A DNA stretch of 10,032 nucleotides, taken from assembly GCA_023253575.1 (NCBI GenBank), contig JALRGB010000348.1, positions 1-10,032 on the forward strand, in the 5' to 3' direction. A program made the position numbers and the translations under genes. This DNA comes from Verrucomicrobiales bacterium (GTDB lineage Bacteria > Verrucomicrobiota > Verrucomicrobiia > Verrucomicrobiales > V1-33). Positions within the stretch are counted from its first letter, which is position 1. Each line of letters starts with the position of its first letter. Positions 7,801-10,032 of the stretch are shown piece by piece. The notes below the pieces were generated by a model. It was not told where the DNA came from, made no database searches, and was given only the letters and a program-made list of their open reading frames with translations.

Positions 7801-9933
7801 TTTCCCTTCGAGCCCGAACATCCGGTCATTGCGTCCTCCAAGGAAAACCCCCGCCGCACCCGCCGGCACCGTGTGGACATATTCGCCACTGATCTCGGGA
7901 ACGACCGCCCCATCCAAATGCACGCGCACCGAGGTGCCGTCACGAACCAACACCACATGATGCCATTGTTTGGTCGCCAGCACCGTACGACCAGCCAAAA
8001 CCTCGTTTCGCTCGTTGCCATTATAGAGAAACAAGCGGCCCGTCGTTTCAGGCAAATGGGTGCCACCAATACCAAGATGCTCACCCCGGGCCACGGCATC
8101 GCCGTCCACCCCACGCGAAAAACAATAGCCAGTGACCGCGCGCTCGCCGGTCGGCAAACCATTCCACACCCAGAATTCCGCCGTGTACACATCGCCCAGC
8201 GGCATCTCCGCCGTGACGCGCCCACCGGCACAATGCACCGCCCGATTAATCTGGGACCCAGAAAAATGGGAAGCCACCAGCGCCGGAGCAGGACGATGCC
8301 CGCTCCCACTGCCAGCCCCAGGTAGATACACTGCGACCCCCGGCTCCATCACCGCCGCACGACCGTGCGGGCCCGCATCGCTCACCGCCGGCCATGTCAT
8401 CTCGTCGAGTCGCCAGTAGGCCAACGGATGATCCGCCAAAACCGCCTGCGCATACGGACCATGCTCAAGCACTGGATCACGCCGCGGTTTTCCAGAGACT
8501 TCCTCGAGAAGTGACAACACGGTTTCGACAATTCGCGGCTCGGCCTCGACTTCTAACCCGGCCGTCCGGGCCGGCCAGGTGATGTAGCCTCCGAGATGAT
8601 GCTGCTCGGGCGGTGGAATGTAGCCGTCCGCCCCGTTGGCCAGCTCGATATTCATGGTCGGCACCAACGGACTGCGGGCTTTGATTTTCAGACCAGTGAG
8701 AGCAACCACTTCATTCGGCAGCGCGGTGATACCAAATTCTCCGACGCTGGCCGCTTGCAGCTTCAGCTCACTCTGTTTTCGTTCGTGCAGATGAATTGCT
8801 TCAGCCGCGTAAATTTCCGGCAGAGACGATGGCAGCCGGTCACCGAGCGCCGCCATGATTTCAACCGCCCACGCTAGACGTCCGGCATCGGGCGTGCGGT
8901 ATTTCAAAGTGAGCGTGCGCTCAGCCATTTTGAGCGGCACCCGGTCGCGCCACTCTATCTGGCTAATGGCCCGGGCCGCCCGCTCCGCCATTTCCCCGGC
9001 AAAGGTGTCGTAGTTCAAATCGTGCGCCGGCGCCCCATAATCACCAGCCCACAGATCGCCACTGGTCCCCTGCGACATCATCCCGACAAACTCAGGACCG
9101 GCCCCCAGTTGCGTGGCCAAATGCCCGGCAAAACGACCGAAATAATCTGAGGAAAGCAATTCAGAACCAATGTAATGCATCGAATAATTCGCCAGCACCG
9201 CCAGCGGCTGACCCGCAGCCGTCTGCACCGCCAGCAACGATAGCCCAGGATCCACCGGTCCGGACGGACCCGTCACATCAGGACTCTGATGTCCCGGATG
9301 CATGTGAGCCCGCACCGTCGGCTGGCCAAAGGGATCGTTCATTAACCGGTCCGGCCGGCGCAGCCAGCGACGGTTAAAGGTGTGATCCCAGTCGTCCACC
9401 ACCGTCCACCCGATCCGCGCCGGCTGCAGCCGCTCGACCGCGCCCACGATCGCTTCGGCAATCTTGCCCGGCAAAAAGGCGGCATACCCGGGGTCCACGC
9501 GGCTGCCCAAACACCCCATCGCCGAAGGCGCAGAATGCGTATGGGTCGCCGAGACCAACATGCGGTGCGCCGGCACTCCAGTCGCCGTCGACGCCATTTC
9601 TTTGGCCGCATCAATCAACCCGCGGTCCATCATACAGGTGTCGACCACACAAAAAAACAGACGCGTAGTCCCGTCATCCAAAACCATGGCCTTGGCCAGC
9701 AACGGATCAATCACACGGTCCGCACTGCGCTCAGTAAACATGCCGTTGACCCGCACCGGAAAGGTCGGCGGAGCAATGTCCACCGCATACACTCCCGCCC
9801 TCAAGGCCGCCGGCGCCCCACCCCCACCGCCACCGTCCGGCGGCAATACCGGCCCCTCACCACGACCGCCCGCCGTAAAAATAGAACAAGCGACCGCCAG
9901 CAACAATACAGGTAAAAATCGAGTCGGATTCAT
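4819..9933 (-). CDS. Secreted multidomain protein: ceramidase-like, LamG, PVC dehydrogenase, HEAT, cytochrome c
   Basis: This is a 1704-aa exported protein. An N-terminal signal (about 1-22) is followed by a Gly-rich spacer. Domain 1 (about 45-475) is neutral/alkaline ceramidase-like, a zinc amidase fold: SATHTHSAP with H131/H133, H253 in YSMHYIG, E408 in LPNEV and Y438 match the family's zinc-site pattern. Domain 2 (about 493-735) is LamG/ConA-like, starting VLADHPLAYWRLDE and ending LDEVALYGRALSPDEI. A Pro/Val linker (about 740-763) follows. Domain 3 (about 766-1150) is the Pirellula/Verrucomicrobium 'membrane-bound dehydrogenase' propeller, with DADGDGRYDK and DTDGDGMVD loops. Residues about 1165-1560 are Ala/Leu-rich HEAT-like repeats. 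The C-terminus (about 1565-1704) is the PVC-type haem domain with CVNCH (1584-1588) and likely axial Met1680. It should need periplasmic haem attachment. Substrates are unknown: the ceramidase label is homology only. The ATG at 9933 has no Shine-Dalgarno. The frame is intact throughout and ends at TAG (4819-4821). Confidence 0.93.
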   Translation of the reverse strand: MNPTRFLPVLLLAVACSIFTAGGRGEGPVLPPDGGGGGGAPAALRAGVYAVDIAPPTFPVRVNGMFTERSADRVIDPLLAKAMVLDDGTTRLFFCVVDTCMMDRGLIDAAKEMASTATGVPAHRMLVSATHTHSAPSAMGCLGSRVDPGYAAFLPGKIAEAIVGAVERLQPARIGWTVVDDWDHTFNRRWLRRPDRLMNDPFGQPTVRAHMHPGHQSPDVTGPSGPVDPGLSLLAVQTAAGQPLAVLANYSMHYIGSELLSSDYFGRFAGHLATQLGAGPEFVGMMSQGTSGDLWAGDYGAPAHDLNYDTFAGEMAERAARAISQIEWRDRVPLKMAERTLTLKYRTPDAGRLAWAVEIMAALGDRLPSSLPEIYAAEAIHLHERKQSELKLQAASVGEFGITALPNEVVALTGLKIKARSPLVPTMNIELANGADGYIPPPEQHHLGGYITWPARTAGLEVEAEPRIVETVLSLLEEVSGKPRRDPVLEHGPYAQAVLADHPLAYWRLDEMTWPAVSDAGPHGRAAVMEPGVAVYLPGAGSGSGHRPAPALVASHFSGSQINRAVHCAGGRVTAEMPLGDVYTAEFWVWNGLPTGERAVTGYCFSRGVDGDAVARGEHLGIGGTHLPETTGRLFLYNGNERNEVLAGRTVLATKQWHHVVLVRDGTSVRVHLDGAVVPEISGEYVHTVPAGAAGVFLGGRNDRMFGLEGKLDEVALYGRALSPDEIAAHYQASGLHAPVAAVLPAPPVAPPVPPVPPVPPVSPRESLALIRVPDGYEVELVAAEPLTVDPVAIDWDASGRLWVVEMADYPLGLDGRGQAGGRIRVLSDADGDGRYDKAVVFAEGLNFPTGLLTWRDGVIVTAAPEVLWLRDTDGDGMVDVREVLLTGLMEGNQQLRANGLRWGLDNWVYCAAGGHHGDYGVGNALQVSRTGQRVEVGSRDFRFRPDTGELEPASGPSQFGRNRDDWGRWFGTQNSRPLWHYVLADHYVRRNPHAATPDVRHQVVVPLNPKVWPLSAPEKRFHSFENSGHFTSACGGMIYRDAWLFPVGGVHAFTCEPFHNLIQHNVLSDDGISFAATRDPAGDGPDFFASEDRWCRPVMARTGPDGALWVVDMYRYMIEHPDWLPEDGRAELVPHYRLGDDKGRIYRVLPTGGVAGTPMRLDADSPAGLVAALDSANGWQRDKAHQLLLWHDHRAAVPALMEMAVAHANPLARVQALGVLDGLRALDPEIVLRALVDRHAGVRENALRLAETRGTAEVVAAAALMTADPDPKVRLQLALTLGEWESPVAGAALGRLMVAGQTEALVRAAVMSSALPHIRALAAAVAADGGAVRADMTIELMDMALAVHDREALALLVGPVLAPADGIGVAVPERFAMAAGFLRSLVRRGRTVEELVVVDDELTARLRGMEELVRGAWTVVNDRGASVDNRSVAISFLGLVSGQRAAVLRVLTDWLLEWDEEGDLRPAAVAALVETGDEAVPGILLQAWALAPPRLQEALFSALLTRESWTQAFLGGLPDGMPLVLDAARQARLLQHPSAEVRALAAKRLAPTPLRAEVLARFQSALQLAGDPEQGRATFIRLCVNCHRDGEVGVEVGPNLQSVVDHPPEKLLTNILAPNVDVQPGYHAYQVRMRDGTDVYGLVASETGNSLTFKAADGTTRVILREDVASLQSTGLSLMPEGLESGLTSQDLADLISYLKRAR
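7651..7686 (-). repeat. 9-bp tandem repeat encoding a Pro-Pro-Val linker
   Basis: The unit GGGCGGCAC on the plus strand occurs three times exactly (7651-7677) and once with a single change (7678-7686). Read on the minus strand it encodes the PPV repeats that join the LamG domain to the dehydrogenase propeller of the giant protein. The unit is a multiple of three, so slippage would change linker length without breaking the frame. Confidence 0.85.
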
Positions 9934-9968
9934 GCGGAAAAAAGATCATGCGGTTCTACCACACCAGC

Positions 9969-9991
9969 CCCCACCATCCACCCCACCATCC
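9969..9991 (-). repeat. 11-bp direct repeat in the leader of the giant gene
   Basis: CCCCACCATCC occurs at 9969-9979 and 9981-9991, 12 nt apart start to start. On the minus strand it reads GGATGGTGGGG twice, about 35-58 nt upstream of the ATG, with a degenerate third copy (CTGGTGTGG) nearer the gene. Spacing near one helical turn would suit a regulator, but simple GC-rich low complexity is equally possible. No clear -10/-35 promoter was recognised in the 99 bp available. Confidence 0.4.
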
Positions 9992-10032
9992 GCTCCGCAA
10001 GTCATCGCATCACCACAGGCAACTCACCCCCC

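Noticed and set aside
7341..8325. Plus-strand open frames of 183 and 200 codons opposite the giant gene
   Set aside because: Rich in Pro, Arg and His with no domain character. They lie opposite the LamG and dehydrogenase domains, which are clearly coding on the minus strand.

Overview
The window looks like chromosomal DNA of a GC-rich Gram-negative bacterium of the PVC group, most likely Verrucomicrobiota, with Planctomycetota as the alternative. The strongest clue is the very large minus-strand protein. It carries the beta-propeller 'membrane-bound dehydrogenase' domain and the C-terminal CxxCH haem domain that are expanded in Pirellula/Verrucomicrobium-type genomes. This is an inference from family content; no rRNA or other phylogenetic marker lies in the window.

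Layout, left to right. (1) Positions 3-749, plus strand: the 3' part of sucB (odhB), the E2 subunit of the 2-oxoglutarate dehydrogenase complex, cut by the window edge. (2) Positions 832-4346, plus strand: a complete three-gene ABC importer operon. It encodes a lipoprotein substrate-binding protein of the phosphate/phosphonate/phosphite-binding superfamily whose motifs fit the 'putative selenate' clade, a PhnC-like ATPase, and one long polypeptide holding two PhnE-like permease domains in tandem. A strong GC hairpin sits between the binding-protein and ATPase genes, and the ATPase and permease genes overlap. (3) Positions 4347-4818: a gap of about 470 bp between converging genes. It has no convincing gene, but holds an AT-rich hairpin, further inverted repeats and a GC hairpin just past the end of the minus-strand gene. 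(4) Positions 4819-9933, minus strand: one gene of 1704 codons for a secreted multidomain protein. In order it has a neutral-ceramidase-like zinc hydrolase domain, a LamG/ConA-like lectin domain, a Pro/Val linker encoded by a 9-bp tandem repeat, a PVC-type dehydrogenase beta-propeller, HEAT-like repeats and a single-haem cytochrome c domain. (5) Positions 9934-10032: the leader of that gene, with a short GC-rich direct repeat.

How the parts work together. The ABC genes form a self-contained uptake system for a small oxyanion or phosphonate-like solute: lipoprotein receptor, ATPase motor, and a pseudo-dimeric channel made as one chain. sucB is housekeeping central metabolism and shares only its direction with them. 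The giant protein is probably an extracytoplasmic enzyme that binds a glycan or surface and couples an amidase-like hydrolase to an oxidoreductase with its own electron-accepting haem. Its physiological substrate cannot be read from the sequence. No CRISPR array, tRNA, rRNA, transposase or phage gene was found.
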